A stretch of 64,000 bases of DNA. It comes from Salsuginibacillus halophilus. GTDB lineage: Bacteria; Bacillota; Bacilli; Bacillales; Marinococcaceae. The translations under genes were made by a program, and so were the position numbers. The notes beneath the pieces are model-generated. The model saw nothing but the letters and a program-made list of their open reading frames with translations, was not told the origin of the DNA and did no database searches. Position 1 is the stretch's first letter, and each line of letters opens with the position of its first letter. The stretch is from the NCBI RefSeq assembly GCF_003014715.1, contig NZ_PYAV01000007.1, positions 124,001-188,000 of the forward strand. The letters are read 5' to 3'. Positions 26,206 through 37,587 of the stretch are shown here, in pieces.

Positions 26206-27363
26206 TTAATTAGAAAAGCGCAGCAAATCTGTGACATTTTTTCCAGTCTGGAACGCGCTAAGAGCAGAGCCTGTGCCGGAAGCGGCAACATGAACAGCAC
26301 GTCTGTCATTCACCAACATTGGACGTTCGTGTAAACAGCCATCATCACGCATCACTTTCGTACGAACAACCGGAGCAAGCGGAATTAAATCGTTACGTGT
26401 AAGGTCAGGTAGGAAGCGGCGTAGACGTTTTAAAAATTGGTCTTCTTGATCCGTTATCATTGATACAGACATAGCACCTGCTGCTTTCTTTCCTGCATGT
26501 ATGAGCGCTGTCTTACTCTCCGGCCCTCGAACCGCCTGAGCGTATGCTGGATTTTTAGGGAGAACACAAGGTCCGCAGATAAAACTCCCATCAAAACTTT
26601 TCATGAACTGAACAGACAAAAATAATTCATGATCCTCTGGAACAGCGGTTAAGCTATGGTTAAGCAAGTCTGCTTTTTCCGGATTCACTTTATAATACGT
26701 TCCTTGAAAAGCAACCGGGCTGCTATCGGTGTGCACTTGTCCGGATTTCATCATTTGAAAACTTTCCATTCCTGTATGCTGTAAAAACCATTCGCCCTTT
26801 AAGTCTTCATGCTTGGTTTCAACGTGTACACTATCCCCGGTTTGCTCCCAATGTACAACAGGTGTTTCAAACCGGACATCAACCCCCGCTGCCTGTACAT
26901 CGCTTAAGAGCGTATCATACAATCGCTGCGGATCAATCCAGGACGCTTCTTGAATTTCAACAGCTGCAAGAAGTGCTGCGTAAGGCTCTGTTTCAGCTGC
27001 TTCTTTTCCAGTCACCCACCTCACATGCCAACCAGCGTCTTTTGCTTTATGAAACCAACCCTGCAGTTTTTCATAGTCTTCAACTGTACGAGCGCCGTAC
27101 CATTCTGGTTCTTCATGTACCGGAAGCTGGCGCGCTTTCATGTAAGCTTTTACGCTCGTTTCAGCCTCACGCATCCAAGCGTAAGTCACTGGCTCATCTA
27201 AATAAAAAAACGCCTCATGCAAGCGCTCCGGCAGCATGTAACGCTTAGATCGGCGCGCATCTTTCTCTAATAAAGTTATCGAAACATCCGGATGCTTTCC
27301 TTTCAACGTATAAGCTGCAGCAAGACCTGTAAGACCTGCACCTGCAGCAATGATATTCGTCAT
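26206..27363 (-). CDS. FAD-dependent oxidoreductase, DadA/glycine-oxidase type
   Basis: 385-residue flavoprotein. MTNIIAAGAGLTGLAAAYTL forms the N-terminal FAD fold; the C-terminal segment VHVAASGTGSALSAFQTGKNVTDLL closes the FAD site as in DadA/ThiO/SoxB-like amine oxidases. Substrate unknown. The start at 27363 follows GGAGGGTG. It directly follows the LiaF-like gene (4-base gap), so the two are co-transcribed, but a functional link is not evident. No clear B. subtilis counterpart at this position that I can name. Confidence 0.75.
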   Translation of the reverse strand: MTNIIAAGAGLTGLAAAYTLKGKHPDVSITLLEKDARRSKRYMLPERLHEAFFYLDEPVTYAWMREAETSVKAYMKARQLPVHEEPEWYGARTVEDYEKLQGWFHKAKDAGWHVRWVTGKEAAETEPYAALLAAVEIQEASWIDPQRLYDTLLSDVQAAGVDVRFETPVVHWEQTGDSVHVETKHEDLKGEWFLQHTGMESFQMMKSGQVHTDSSPVAFQGTYYKVNPEKADLLNHSLTAVPEDHELFLSVQFMKSFDGSFICGPCVLPKNPAYAQAVRGPESKTALIHAGKKAAGAMSVSMITDQEDQFLKRLRRFLPDLTRNDLIPLAPVVRTKVMRDDGCLHERPMLVNDRRAVHVAASGTGSALSAFQTGKNVTDLLRFSN

Positions 27364-27367
27364 GACA

Positions 27368-28126
27368 TCACCCTCCATTTCCTTTTAAACGCCGCACTGT
27401 AATATCTCCAGCCCATCGATCAACAGTTACATTTAAACAACCGTGTGGCTGCTCAGTTTTTTGTTTTGATGCTGCTACGATATTTGCCTGTAACCCTGTC
27501 TCTTTCTGCTGAAGCACATTTAATGCACCAAACCCTGACTTTGCCCGGACTTCACATGAAAGTGTTGAAGGAAGGATCACTTCCACACCTCCAAAGCCGC
27601 CGGCAACTGAAATGTAAGCCGCTTTTGAAGCAAATGTAGCCTGGGACAAATCTAAATAAACAGAACCTGCCCCGTTTTTCACATGAACATCACCTAAAAT
27701 ATCACCGCTCACCTCATAAACAATATGACCAAGTGCGACCTGTTTCTCATATATGAATACCTCTTCTCCTGTTAATGCCCCTGCACCTGCAAGGCTGGCA
27801 GATGCACCGTTGTTTTCTTTCAAGGCTGAAACATGCTCGTCCAAGTCAACGGTTTTATGCTGAATGAAAGCATAAAGCACCCAAGCGAAAGCTGTAACCA
27901 ACATGATAAATCCCCATATAGGAGGTGGGAGTAGAACTACGGTAACAGGAAGGAGAACTGCTGCGATAAGAAAGCGCCCAAAACGAACTGAAAACCAGCG
28001 GTGAATAAACCAAACCAGCACCCCAGCCGAAACAATAATAATACCTTGCAGTACGTGTTTCACACTGAATGTATCATGAAACAAAAACAAGAAGCCAAAG
28101 AAGAGCAGTACAGCAGTAAATTTCAA
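27368..28126 (-). CDS. LiaF-like membrane protein
   Basis: 252-residue protein. Four N-terminal hydrophobic helices (first LKFTAVLLFFGFLFLFHD, last WGFIMLVTAFAWVLYAF) precede a C-terminal beta domain (GDVHVKNGAGSVYLDLSQ.. SVAGGFGGVEVILP.. AKSGFGALNVLQ), the layout of LiaF/VraT-type proteins that restrain cell-envelope stress kinases. No LiaRS pair is next to it. TTG at 28126 is chosen as GGGAGGGAG lies 6 bases before it; the upstream frame is out of site. Family call is moderate. Confidence 0.65.
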   Translation of the reverse strand: MKFTAVLLFFGFLFLFHDTFSVKHVLQGIIIVSAGVLVWFIHRWFSVRFGRFLIAAVLLPVTVVLLPPPIWGFIMLVTAFAWVLYAFIQHKTVDLDEHVSALKENNGASASLAGAGALTGEEVFIYEKQVALGHIVYEVSGDILGDVHVKNGAGSVYLDLSQATFASKAAYISVAGGFGGVEVILPSTLSCEVRAKSGFGALNVLQQKETGLQANIVAASKQKTEQPHGCLNVTVDRWAGDITVRRLKGNGG

Positions 28127-28323
28127 GATATCTCCCTCCCCACCGCATAAGGTACGCAAGCCTTTTCAATATCCGCTAAAGTGCTTAATTATTATTTTAC
28201 TTACCCTTCTAATGAAATATGAAACTATGCTGCCTCTTTTAGAAATGCAAGCTCTATTCTATTGTGGTAAAATTAACAAATCATTTAAGAGAGAAAAATA
28301 CGAATCGAAAGGAGTTTCTACAG

Positions 28324-29505
28324 TTGCACACCCAACTCAATGAACGATTAAATGAATACTACCAAAAAATGGTAGATATCCGCCGCTATCTTCATCAACA
28401 CCCAGAGCTCTCCTTTGAAGAGGTTCACACCCCGGCCTATATTCGTGACTTTCACGAAAAACTCGGTCTTGAGGTGAATGAAAATGTAGGCAGCCGCGGC
28501 GTTACTGCAATCCTTCACGGCAGCCACCCAGGCCCTACAATCGCTTTGCGGGCTGATTTTGATGCACTCCCGATTCACGATGAAAAAGAAGTTTCTTACC
28601 GGTCCACCATTGACGGCAAAATGCATGCCTGCGGCCATGACGGGCATACCGCCACACTGCTCGTTTTAGCGGAACAATTACATGCCATGAAAGATGAACT
28701 GCACGGCTCGGTGAAATTTATTCACCAGCATGCTGAAGAGTATGCGCCAGGTGGTGCGATCGAAATGATTCAAGATGGGTGCCTAGAAGGTGTCGATGCA
28801 ATTTTTGGCACACACTTATGGGCAACTGCGCCTACAGGCATTATACAAACGAAGAGTGGCCCTTTTATGGCTGCTTCTGATCGGTTTGAAGTTACGATTC
28901 AAGGGCAAGGCGGCCACGGTGCAATGCCGCATCTCACAAAAGATGCTGTTCTCATCGGCTCGCAGCTTGTTGTTAACTTGCAGTCGATCATCAGTCGGAT
29001 GGTTGATCCGCAAAAATCCGGCGTCGTCTCTGTTGGTAACTTTACAGCTGAGAACACCTTTAATGTTATTGCAGATCAAGCTTATCTACTCGGTACAGCT
29101 CGCAGCTTTGATGAAGAAACCCGTACAACGATTGAAAATGCGATTCAAGAAACAGCTGAGCACACATGCCGCATGAGTGGTGCCGAAGCCAAGGTTTCAT
29201 ATGTACGCGGTTATCCTGCGGTTGTTAACCACGAAAAAGAAACCGAGACCGCAGCAGCAGCTGCTGCAAAAGTACCTGAAGTTCATGCTGTTGAAGCGCG
29301 TGAGCCGGTCATGGGCGGCGAAGATTTTGCGCATTATCTTGAAAACATCCCGGGTACTTTCTTTTTCACAGGTGCGCAACACCCGGACTGGGAAACGACG
29401 TATCCGCACCATCACCCTAAATTTGATATTGATGAAAAAGCAATGCTCATTGCCGCAAAAACCCTCGGTCAATCTGTACTTGATTATATGGATGACTATA
29501 GGTGA
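28324..29505 (+). CDS. yhaA: M20 metallo-amidohydrolase, YhaA-like
   Basis: Predicted N-acyl amino acid amidohydrolase. Metal ligands of the M20D family are visible: ALRADFDALPI, MHACGHDGHTATLL (Cys and His), QHAEEYAPGGA (Glu and Glu), GTHLWATAP, and the late MGGEDFAHYL. The dimerisation domain starts near GHGAMPHLTKDAV. TTG at 28324 has AAAGGAG 9 bases upstream; the GTG at 28264 does not. Length 393 residues is usual. In B. subtilis yhaA lies near ecs and hit, as here. Confidence 0.88.
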   Translation: MHTQLNERLNEYYQKMVDIRRYLHQHPELSFEEVHTPAYIRDFHEKLGLEVNENVGSRGVTAILHGSHPGPTIALRADFDALPIHDEKEVSYRSTIDGKMHACGHDGHTATLLVLAEQLHAMKDELHGSVKFIHQHAEEYAPGGAIEMIQDGCLEGVDAIFGTHLWATAPTGIIQTKSGPFMAASDRFEVTIQGQGGHGAMPHLTKDAVLIGSQLVVNLQSIISRMVDPQKSGVVSVGNFTAENTFNVIADQAYLLGTARSFDEETRTTIENAIQETAEHTCRMSGAEAKVSYVRGYPAVVNHEKETETAAAAAAKVPEVHAVEAREPVMGGEDFAHYLENIPGTFFFTGAQHPDWETTYPHHHPKFDIDEKAMLIAAKTLGQSVLDYMDDYR

Positions 29506-29511
29506 AAATTT

Positions 29512-29550
29512 AAAGAAGCCTGCAGGACGAATTGTCCTGCAGGCTTCTTT
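29512..29550. terminator. Strong bidirectional terminator between yhaA and katG
   Basis: Perfect 17-bp stem (29512-29528 with 29534-29550) and 5-base loop GAATT, ending CTTCTTT on plus and minus strands. It lies between convergent genes and has not been hit by the repeat, unlike three other convergent terminators here. Confidence 0.9.
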
Positions 29551-29587
29551 ATGAGGTCTTACTCTTTTTGAGTTTTGTAGACCTGCT

Positions 29588-31849
<2,262 letters not shown>

Positions 31850-31904
31850 TTAACAATCATTCAGAAACGAACGATTGATTCAAACATCAACATCTATTCT
31901 CACA

Positions 31905-31919
31905 TAATAATAATAATAA
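31905..31919 (-). promoter_or_regulatory. Possible PerR box upstream of katG
   Basis: TTATTATTATTATTA on the minus strand matches the PerR consensus TTATAATNATTATAA at 12 of 14 fixed positions and lies about 100 bp before katG. It is also a plain five-fold TAA repeat, so chance similarity is quite possible. Confidence 0.35.
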
Positions 31920-32166
31920 ATAATGGCTGAAAGATAAAGTGAAAAGCTCGAATTTTTGTAGACTGTCAAAAAATCTACCTGTTTTTTGAAGGTTTCTGCC
32001 GGCTCGACGATCCAGCTAAAAGATATGTACAGCACCTTTTCAAGCGATCAAGCGAAGATATATAAGGAAGGAATCTGGTGCATTTAAAAGTTTTAGGGCA
32101 CTAAAAATAATTAATACCCTTGAAACTTAAAATATAAACGTTAACTTCTACACACTATTAAACTTT

Positions 32167-32231
32167 AAGTTATATGCGTTGGCATAGGTCGGAGAAGGAC
32201 CCGGATTCAACCCCTAAAAGCCGTATAACTT
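32167..32231 (+). other. Inverted repeat enclosing a structured, GC-richer segment
   Basis: Within the 517-bp gap between katG and ecsC. AAGTTATA (32167-32174) pairs with TATAACTT (32224-32231), extendable by a G-T and G-C pair; inside, GGTC GGAGAAG GACC forms a second hairpin and a CGGATTCAACCCC run resembles a tRNA T arm. It might be a small RNA or tRNA fragment. The rest of the gap (31808-32166) is AT-rich with no gene seen. Confidence 0.3.
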
Positions 32232-32261
32232 TCTCAATTGATTACTACGGAGGCAGATTAT

Positions 32262-32342
32262 TTGAAAAAGCTTTCGAAATCCTCAACATTACAAAAAAGC
32301 CGGCAGGTAAATGAACCAGCCGGCTTAAATATTCTCTTTTAA
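32262..32342 (+). CDS. Possible 26-residue peptide
   Basis: TTG at 32262 lies 8 bases after a perfect ACGGAGG and opens a 26-codon frame starting MKKLSKSSTLQKSRQ and ending TAA. It runs through the ecsC terminator and 18 bases of ecsC. The good ribosome site is the only support; it may be the broken start of a lost gene. Confidence 0.22.
   Translation: MKKLSKSSTLQKSRQVNEPAGLNILF
32293..32326 (-). terminator. ecs operon terminator
   Basis: AAGCCGGCAGG / CCAGCCGGCTT hairpin (one A-A mismatch) at 32297-32326, then TTTTTT on the minus strand. It overlaps the ecsC stop. Confidence 0.85.
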
Positions 32343-33098
32343 CAGCACATATGAGGACACCTTATGTTCATCCTGCAGCCAGCGCAGCCGGTAAGCTTGT
32401 TTGGCACTGGCTCCTAAAGCATCGAGCAGCCTGTTATTCGCCCACGCACCAAACACGGCTCCGGCGCCCGGGATCAGCTGCAAAAGTTTTACCACATCGA
32501 TCGCATCCCGGTATTCTTCTTGAAAAGCTGTCCAGCTCAATGCATCGGACAGCGTCCACTGACTTGGAAAGCGCTGCTTGAGCTGCGGCCAGGCAAGCAA
32601 ATATTGTAATGCCTGCTGCTGCTGACTTTTCGAGGAAAAAACGGATTGAAAAATATACATCATAAACAGCCGCTCTTCCATTTCATTCGGTTGATAGCCA
32701 TAACAGACCGCAGCCTGCGAAAGAAACCGCATCTTGATCGACAGTAGTGCCGGAAAATCAACCGCACCGAGAATTAGACCGCCTGCGCCGGTACCTGCAC
32801 CTTCAGCAGCTGCGATCCGTTTATACTTTTCTAATACATCTTGAAAAGCTTGATCAGCTTCACTAAGAGAGGCCGGACGGATCACAGTCTCTTTATCCAA
32901 GAGGCGCTGCGTGCGAAACGTCTGCTCCACCATCATCTTCACACTCGTACCTACCGTTTCATGAAAGCTTTCAGGCAGCAGACGGTTCCATTTCTTTTGC
33001 ACAGCTTTTGTCCAACCCTTAGGGACAGAGTGGGGTTTTTCAATTTGGCGTGCCCAATATTTAATATCTTCAGCCGCCTGTTGTTCCTCCGGCTCCAT
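32325..33098 (-). CDS. ecsC: EcsC family protein
   Basis: 257-residue EcsC-domain protein: NRLLPESFHETVGTSVKMMVEQTF, then the glycine-rich AAAEGAGTGAGGLILGAVDFPALLSIKMRFLSQ (family hallmark, about residue 95-130) and QLIPGAGAVFGAWANNRLLD. Function unknown; it may associate with membranes. GAGGGGG precedes ATG. Third gene of ecsA-ecsB-ecsC as in B. subtilis. Confidence 0.9.
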   Translation of the reverse strand: MEPEEQQAAEDIKYWARQIEKPHSVPKGWTKAVQKKWNRLLPESFHETVGTSVKMMVEQTFRTQRLLDKETVIRPASLSEADQAFQDVLEKYKRIAAAEGAGTGAGGLILGAVDFPALLSIKMRFLSQAAVCYGYQPNEMEERLFMMYIFQSVFSSKSQQQQALQYLLAWPQLKQRFPSQWTLSDALSWTAFQEEYRDAIDVVKLLQLIPGAGAVFGAWANNRLLDALGASAKQAYRLRWLQDEHKVSSYVLLKENI

Positions 33099-33113
33099 GC
33101 AGCAACCCCCTCT

Positions 33114-34331
33114 TCATTTTAATTTCAGCTTTGTATTTAACTGCTGCCGCACATACCAAAGCGTAAAACCGGAACCTGCGAGCAGCCCGAGCGCAAAAGG
33201 CAGCCATGCCGTATGAAACACAAATAGCATCACAGCACTTACGACTGTTTGCACGAGTAAAAGCTGTTCAACCAAAGTTAAAAAGCTGCTCCGCTTTAAG
33301 CCATGAGGCAGCGGATACAAATCCGGGAGGGCTTTTGTATCGAAATGAAAATACAAAGTTAACAGCTGCTGGCCGGTCATAAAAATAAACAGAAACAGCA
33401 GACCGAATGCGAGCCAAACATTTGGTGAAGCATAAATGAACACAGCTGCAGCGGTCGTTAAGCGAATATAAATACCAAAATAGTCCCTCGCCCGTATAAA
33501 TGCTTTAGCGTACATAAACGTAAAAACGCTTTGACGGCGATACGGTAAACGATCGACCCAACGTGAAATCCACCGCCGCTCTTTCACAGTTCCTTTAATA
33601 TGCGGGACATCTGTAAACATGTTTGCCATCCGATAGAAGGTTGTTAACAAACGCTCTTCCATTTCGAGTACCTGTTGCCATTTGACCCGGTGTTTACTTA
33701 ATAATGGTTCGTAGTAAAACTTATATACAAACACCATCGCTGCTAGAACGATCAATGTGAAATAAAGCGGTGCAGCTTGAAAAAGTAAAAAGGTAAAAAC
33801 AGCATTTACAATTAAACGCAGCCAGACATGCATATCGCGCGTTTTCGTATCCTGCAGCCGGTACTCCGCCCAGCGACACGCACTGTTCCACAATTTTGCC
33901 AATGCCAGCAAGGCGACCGTATAAAACCAATAACTCCCGTCAGATGAAATCCGATCGAGAAACAAAGGGCTTAATACAACCATAAGTACAACGATACCTG
34001 CCGTTTGAAATGCTGCTGAATATAAAACTGAAGCCCGAAAGTACGAACGCAGCCTCATTTCAAGCGGAAGAAGAAATACCAAATCGCCTTCTTTTAGAAA
34101 CGTCCGCACCGGGCTGCGTGTCAGTAATAAACTAAATACTGCAGCAAGTATAAACACGACCGGAAATGTCTCCGGCAGCCACTCTAAAAAAGTACTGTAA
34201 TAGTAACTACCGACAAGCACCAAGATATAAAGCGCAAACATAAAACCACTGTTACCTATTAAGCGCAAATAACGAAATGCGGTGTCCCAAAACGCTTGTA
34301 CCCGTTCTCCCCATAACTTTTCCGGGCTCAT
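33114..34331 (-). CDS. ecsB: ABC transporter membrane protein EcsB
   Basis: 405-residue polytopic membrane protein (about 9-10 helices, e.g. FMFALYILVLVGSYYY, FYTVALLALAKLW, VWLAFGLLFLFIFMTG). Its place after EcsA and the N-terminal SPEKLWGERVQAFWDTAFRYLRLIGNSG identify EcsB. In B. subtilis EcsAB is needed for intramembrane protease RasP activity, secretion and competence. Start overlaps the ecsA stop by 4 bases (ATGA). Confidence 0.9.
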   Translation of the reverse strand: MSPEKLWGERVQAFWDTAFRYLRLIGNSGFMFALYILVLVGSYYYSTFLEWLPETFPVVFILAAVFSLLLTRSPVRTFLKEGDLVFLLPLEMRLRSYFRASVLYSAAFQTAGIVVLMVVLSPLFLDRISSDGSYWFYTVALLALAKLWNSACRWAEYRLQDTKTRDMHVWLRLIVNAVFTFLLFQAAPLYFTLIVLAAMVFVYKFYYEPLLSKHRVKWQQVLEMEERLLTTFYRMANMFTDVPHIKGTVKERRWISRWVDRLPYRRQSVFTFMYAKAFIRARDYFGIYIRLTTAAAVFIYASPNVWLAFGLLFLFIFMTGQQLLTLYFHFDTKALPDLYPLPHGLKRSSFLTLVEQLLLVQTVVSAVMLFVFHTAWLPFALGLLAGSGFTLWYVRQQLNTKLKLK

Positions 34332-35071
34332 TCTGAACCTTCCTTTGTTACAGCGATATAAATATCATCAAGTGACTGACCCGGCATCCCTGCCTGCTGC
34401 TGCAGTTCTTCAAGCGTTCCTTTCATTTTAAGCACCCCGTCGTGCAGAAGAACAAAGCGGTCACAATACTTTTCAGCTGTCGTTAAAATGTGAGTCGACA
34501 TTAATATACCGGCGCCGTTCGCTTTCATTTCAGTCATCCGGTCGAGCAGCGATTGAATCGCTACCGGGTCCAAGCCGACAAATGGCTCATCTACAACGTA
34601 AAGTTCAGGATCAACTAAAAAGGCACACATGATCATCACTTTCTGACGCATCCCTTTCGAAAAATGACTCGGAAACCACCGCTTCATTTTCTCCATCCGG
34701 AACGTTTTTAACAATTCCTGTGCCCGGCGCTCAAATACATCTTCATCAATGCCATACGCCATCGCAGCAAGCTGCAGGTGCTCCCATAAATTCAGCTCTT
34801 CATACAAAATCGGGGTTTCCGGAATAAACGAAAGCGCCTGTCGATAAGCTTCCGGGTCCTCTACAAATGTACGGCCGTTCAAGGCAATACTCCCTTTCGA
34901 CGGTTCCATCAAACCAAGTACATGCTTGATTGTCGTGCTCTTGCCGGCACCGTTTAAGCCTATTAAGCCAACAATTTCATTGGTATGTACCGTAAAAGAC
35001 ACGTCATGCAGCACCGGCTTCTGCACAGAATAGCCGCCGGTGATGCCTTCAATATTTAACAACGCACTCAT
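34328..35071 (-). CDS. ecsA: ABC transporter ATPase EcsA
   Basis: ATPase of the EcsAB transporter. Walker A GLIGLNGAGKSTTIKHVLG, signature FSKGMRQKVMIMCAF, Walker B LYVVDEPFVGLDP, 247 residues as usual. AAAGGAG precedes ATG. With PrsA and CssRS further right, it adds to a cluster of protein-secretion functions. Confidence 0.95.
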   Translation of the reverse strand: MSALLNIEGITGGYSVQKPVLHDVSFTVHTNEIVGLIGLNGAGKSTTIKHVLGLMEPSKGSIALNGRTFVEDPEAYRQALSFIPETPILYEELNLWEHLQLAAMAYGIDEDVFERRAQELLKTFRMEKMKRWFPSHFSKGMRQKVMIMCAFLVDPELYVVDEPFVGLDPVAIQSLLDRMTEMKANGAGILMSTHILTTAEKYCDRFVLLHDGVLKMKGTLEELQQQAGMPGQSLDDIYIAVTKEGSE

Positions 35072-35122
35072 ATAAGCGCTCCTTTACGTAATTTTCTACG
35101 TTACAAGCTTTTACTTTGCCAT

Positions 35123-35602
35123 TTATTCACTTGAAATTTCCGGTGTCGGTGTTGGTTCCGGATAATCCTCACCGTAATGCGCATCAATCGCCGTTCTAAT
35201 ATCTGCTTTATCTATACCGTCGTTTTTCATCTGTACAGCCGTGTGTGCAATTTCAAGACACACCCCGCACTTCATCCCGTGATCATCCCAAGTCACAGAG
35301 CCATCCTCACTTACTTGATGCACAAAGCATTCGTAAACGTCCCGGTGATTGGCAGAATCACCACAACCACAGTAGCAGGGAATATGAGTCAGTAGCTCCT
35401 CGTGTTGAACAACTTCTTCGTAAACAGATTCAATATCTTCATGGGTATGTTCTAAAAATCTAGGCAGTTCAGCTGCCTCAGCAGTCGTTTCAATCATGTC
35501 AAAACCATGCTCTTTTTGCTCTCCAACATTCGGTATATTGCCAGGTGATGCACATGCCGACAGTGTAATCATCGCTATTAGCAAGATTGATAAGAATTTC
35601 AT
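35123..35602 (-). CDS. PCYCGC-motif lipoprotein
   Basis: 159-residue lipoprotein. Signal MKFLSILLIAMITLSAC (lipidated Cys at residue 17), then the defining HIPCYCGCGDSANHRDVYECF motif and a later MKCGVCLEIAHTA pair. Eight further Cys and several His suggest metal or haem-related binding; the family's function is not known to me. ATG at 35602 follows AAGGAGG; the longer frame is rejected. Divergent from hit. Confidence 0.85.
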   Translation of the reverse strand: MKFLSILLIAMITLSACASPGNIPNVGEQKEHGFDMIETTAEAAELPRFLEHTHEDIESVYEEVVQHEELLTHIPCYCGCGDSANHRDVYECFVHQVSEDGSVTWDDHGMKCGVCLEIAHTAVQMKNDGIDKADIRTAIDAHYGEDYPEPTPTPEISSE

Positions 35603-35740
35603 ATCGTTAACCTCCTTCTTTTCGTAAATTATTGTATCACAAAACATAATGTACAAACGAAGCACAACTTCCAAATCTGTGCGGTTTCGTCTGTATTTTG
35701 TTATGATAAAATTATCAACAAATTAACGGAGGTGTTCGTC

Positions 35741-36181
35741 GTGGCATTTGATCCAGATTGTATTTTTTGTAAAATTGTTCAAGAAGAAATTCCCGCCGCC
35801 AAAGTATATGAAGATGAATACGTGCTTGCTTTTCTTGATATCAGCCAAGTAACAAAAGGCCACACCCTGCTCATCCCGAAAGATCATCAACCGGACATCT
35901 TTCATTTAGATTCCGAACTGGCCGCACACCTATTTTCAGTGGCGCCGCGGATTGCCCGAGCGATTGAAGCTGAATTTAAACCACTGGGCATGAATTTATT
36001 AAACAATAATGGTGAAGCAGCCGAGCAGTCTGTATTTCATTACCATATGCATTTCATACCGCGCTATGGTGACGGACAAGATGGTTATCAACCGAACTTT
36101 CAAAGTGGCCTTGAAGTATCAAATGCTGACCTGCAGGCGATGGCGACTTCCATTCAAAAACAACTTGAAGATGAAGCATAA
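35741..36181 (+). CDS. hit: HIT family nucleotide hydrolase
   Basis: 146-residue Hint-type protein: CIFCKIVQEEIPAAKVYED start with zinc-type Cys pair, GHTLLIPKDH, and the histidine triad in VFHYHMHFIPRY. It hydrolyses AMP-lysine-like phosphoramidates in related proteins. GTG at 35741 is chosen: ACGGAGG lies 6 bases before. Divergent from ecs, as in B. subtilis. Confidence 0.93.
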   Translation: MAFDPDCIFCKIVQEEIPAAKVYEDEYVLAFLDISQVTKGHTLLIPKDHQPDIFHLDSELAAHLFSVAPRIARAIEAEFKPLGMNLLNNNGEAAEQSVFHYHMHFIPRYGDGQDGYQPNFQSGLEVSNADLQAMATSIQKQLEDEA

Positions 36182-36200
36182 TCGTAAAAAACAACCACAG

Positions 36201-36239
36201 CAGGTGCCCGCTCCTTTCTTACAGGCGGGCACCTGTTTT
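36201..36239 (+). terminator. hit terminator
   Basis: Perfect stem CAGGTGCCCGC / GCGGGCACCTG (36201-36235) followed by TTTTC. Confidence 0.88.
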
Positions 36240-36343
36240 CAATAAACCTGAAAAAAGATAGCCCCCTGCCCTTCCTGTCTGTTAGGATAAGTTTATCGCA
36301 CTAAAACATAACTACGTTAATGAGAAAAAGGAGTTGTCTATCC

Positions 36344-37426
36344 ATGGTACGGGCACACAACTTTAACGCCGGTCCGGCAGCCCTTCCGGATCAAGCTTTA
36401 GCTCAAGCAAAAGACGAGCTGATGAATTTCCGTCATACGGAAATGTCCGTGATGGAATTAAGTCACCGCAGCCAAGACTACGAACAAGTTCATCATGCAG
36501 CAAAGGATTTACTGCGGGAGTTATTGAACGTTCCTGACACACACGACATTCTACTCCTGCAAGGTGGAGCGAGCCTGCAGTTTCCAATGATTCCAATGAA
36601 CTTTTTAACAAAAGGACAGCCGAATTATATCCTTACCGGCTCCTGGTCAGAGAAAGCCTTAAAAGAAGCCAAGCTTCTCGCGCATCCATATACCGGTGGC
36701 TCCACAAAAGATGAGCAGTACCGCCGCATTCCTCACACAAGTGAGTTGAACTGGTCAAATACTGATGATTATATTCATATCACCTCTAATAACACAATTT
36801 ACGGCACACAGTGGCAGGACCTGGCACTAGATGCACCTGCGCCTTTAATTGCCGATATGTCCAGTGATATCTTAAGCCGCCCGTTTCCAGTTGAAAACTA
36901 TCAACTCATTTACGCCGGCGCTCAGAAAAATCTTGGTCCGTCAGGTGTGACCATTGTGATTGCCGAACGTTCAATGTATGAACGTACACCTGAACATACA
37001 CCAACGTTGCTTCGTTATGATACCCATGCAGATAAAGATTCGCTGTATCATACACCACCTACATTTGCGATTTATATGCTATATCAAGTACTCTCCTGGG
37101 TGAAAGAAAACGGCGGTGCCGAAGGAATGGCCAAGCGAAACGATGAGAAAGCAGCCGTTCTTTATGACACCATCGACAACAGCGGCGGCTTTTATACCGG
37201 TCACGCGGCAGCCGACAGCCGCTCGCACATGAACGTTACCTTTAACCTGCCTTCAGAAGAACTAAATCAAACGTTCCTTGCCGAGGCTAAAGATGCCGGG
37301 TTTATCGGCTTAAACGGTCACCGCTCTGTTGGCGGCTGCCGGGCATCAATTTATAACGCTGTTCCTTTAGAAACTTGTGAAGCACTGCGCAGCTTTATGA
37401 AGGACTTTCAAGCAAAACACGGTTAA
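36344..37426 (+). CDS. serC: Phosphoserine aminotransferase SerC
   Basis: PLP enzyme making 3-phosphoserine from phosphohydroxypyruvate and glutamate in serine synthesis. The 360 residues begin VRAHNFNAGPAALPDQAL; LLQGGASLQFPMIPMNF, the HITSNNTIYGTQW block and the PLP lysine in YAGAQKNLGPSGV (about residue 197) are diagnostic; FIGLNGHRSVGGCRASIYNA closes it. ATG at 36344 is 10 bases from AAAGGAG. Confidence 0.96.
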   Translation: MVRAHNFNAGPAALPDQALAQAKDELMNFRHTEMSVMELSHRSQDYEQVHHAAKDLLRELLNVPDTHDILLLQGGASLQFPMIPMNFLTKGQPNYILTGSWSEKALKEAKLLAHPYTGGSTKDEQYRRIPHTSELNWSNTDDYIHITSNNTIYGTQWQDLALDAPAPLIADMSSDILSRPFPVENYQLIYAGAQKNLGPSGVTIVIAERSMYERTPEHTPTLLRYDTHADKDSLYHTPPTFAIYMLYQVLSWVKENGGAEGMAKRNDEKAAVLYDTIDNSGGFYTGHAAADSRSHMNVTFNLPSEELNQTFLAEAKDAGFIGLNGHRSVGGCRASIYNAVPLETCEALRSFMKDFQAKHG

Positions 37427-37483
37427 CCCGTATCATTTATGCTTCGCTTTTGTAAGCTACGTAAAAATTGATAGACCCCGCTG

Positions 37484-37517
37484 CCACAGGTCATAAGAGA
37501 TGACCTGTGGTTTTTTT
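37484..37517 (+). terminator. serC terminator
   Basis: Perfect 11-bp stem CCACAGGTCAT / ATGACCTGTGG with loop AAGAG, then TTTTTTT. Confidence 0.93.
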
Positions 37518-37587
37518 ATATAAAAAAACGGGGAGATATAGTTTATATACGCTTATATTACAGTTAAGGAAAGGATGTATAACACTT

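Noticed and set aside
31905-31919. Confident PerR operator for katG
   Set aside because: The match is also a simple TAA repeat; listed only as a low-confidence site.
32185-32222. tRNA gene between katG and ecsC
   Set aside because: A T-arm-like string is present, but no acceptor stem with anticodon and D arms can be drawn; kept only as a possible structured segment.
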